In this document: piece after piece, positions 4,859 through 5,058 of the stretch
How positions within the stretch are numbered: the stretch's first letter is position 1
How the letters are laid out: the number at the start of each line of letters is the position of its first letter
DNA from: an uncultured Clostridia bacterium
Lineage (GTDB): Bacteria; Bacillota_A; Clostridia; Oscillospirales; Oscillospiraceae
Assembly (NCBI GenBank): GCA_947166955.1
Contig: CAMVGI010000124.1
Coordinates: 1-5,058, forward strand
Direction of reading: 5' to 3'
Length of the DNA stretch: 5,058 nt
The notes under the pieces: generated by a model
The model's database searches: none
What the model saw: only the letters and a program-made list of their open reading frames with translations
Told to the model about the DNA's origin: nothing
Position numbers and translations under genes: made by a program

Positions 4859-5058
4859 ATGTCCATGAAGCAGGCTTTGTTGGAAAAAATTAAAAATAAG
4901 ACGCTTGTGATGGGCGTGTGCGGTCTCGGCTACGTCGGGCTGCCGCTTGCCGTCGACAAGGCAAAGCACGGCTTCCGCACCATTGGTTTCGACGTGCAGA
5001 AGGAGAAGGTCGATCAGGTCAACGCCGGGCACAACTATATCGGCGACGTGGTGGATGC
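4859..5058 (+). CDS. wbpA: Nucleotide-sugar dehydrogenase, WbpA-like UDP-GlcNAc 6-dehydrogenase (5' part)
   Basis: Sixty-six codons are present before the window ends; the family is usually about 420-440 residues, so most of the gene lies beyond. The visible part is the start of the NAD-binding Rossmann domain: VMGVCGLGYVGLPLAVDKA (17-35) holds the GxGxxG motif, and FDVQKEKV (44-51) supplies Asp45, expected to hold the NAD ribose. The LGYVGLPLA form is typical of UDP-GlcNAc/UDP-ManNAc dehydrogenases, which oxidise C6 to a carboxylate in two NAD-dependent steps; UDP-glucose dehydrogenases more often begin GTGYVGL. The following NAGHNYIGDV matches the N-x-G-x-x-YI segment of WbpA-like proteins. 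ATG 4859 has GAGGA (4846-4850) eight bases ahead; an ATG at 4865 is a less well-spaced alternative. The acetyltransferase stop is one base upstream. Substrate choice rests on the motif and on the neighbours. Confidence 0.88.
   Translation, partial: MSMKQALLEKIKNKTLVMGVCGLGYVGLPLAVDKAKHGFRTIGFDVQKEKVDQVNAGHNYIGDVVD

Noticed and set aside
1..5058. CRISPR array, insertion sequence, tRNA or rRNA
   Set aside because: No spaced direct repeats, transposase, terminal inverted repeats or recognisable RNA gene were seen on either strand.

Overview
The window reads as chromosomal DNA of a GC-rich, endospore-forming, anaerobe-type member of the Bacillota (class Clostridia is the best guess). The evidence is an unmistakable forespore sigma factor gene (sigG), strong AGGAGG-type ribosome binding sites before almost every gene, Gram-positive style promoters and hairpin/T-run terminators, and a strong preference for G or C at third codon positions. 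The exact genus cannot be read from the sequence.

Layout, left to right. (1) 2-79: the 3' end of an unidentified charged protein, closed by a strong intrinsic terminator. (2) 152-2051, plus strand: a three-gene operon of a short YtrA-type GntR repressor, an ABC ATPase and a small ABC-2 type permease. Its promoter is overlapped by a dyad operator that is probably the repressor's own site, so the operon is probably self-repressed. Both gene junctions have the same tightly coupled design. (3) 2064-2093: one hairpin with T-runs on both sides, serving as a shared terminator for the convergent permease and sigG genes. (4) 2094-2864, minus strand: sigG, standing alone without spoIIGA-sigE, with a sequence upstream that fits a sigma-F class promoter. 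(5) 2865-3150: a 286-bp divergent intergenic region holding the sigG promoter on one strand and a sigma-A type promoter on the other. (6) 3151-5058, plus strand: the start of a nucleotide-sugar operon encoding a WbpE-like aminotransferase, a WbpD-like N-acetyltransferase and the N-terminus of a WbpA-like UDP-GlcNAc dehydrogenase, which runs off the window.

Together the last three genes give three of the four enzymes of the known route from UDP-GlcNAc to UDP-2,3-diacetamido-2,3-dideoxy-glucuronic acid: C6 oxidation, (missing C3 oxidation), C3 transamination and C3 N-acetylation. The product would feed a cell-surface polysaccharide. The 3-dehydrogenase (WbpB/WlbA type) is not in the window and is expected downstream.

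I see no CRISPR array, mobile element, RNA gene or phage gene. No wholly new system is evident. The most interesting points are the three-half-site operator, the orphan sigG with its candidate forespore promoter and a Glu at the position that in Bacillus decides sensitivity to the anti-sigma factor CsfB/Gin, and the cysteine-rich tail on the acetyltransferase.
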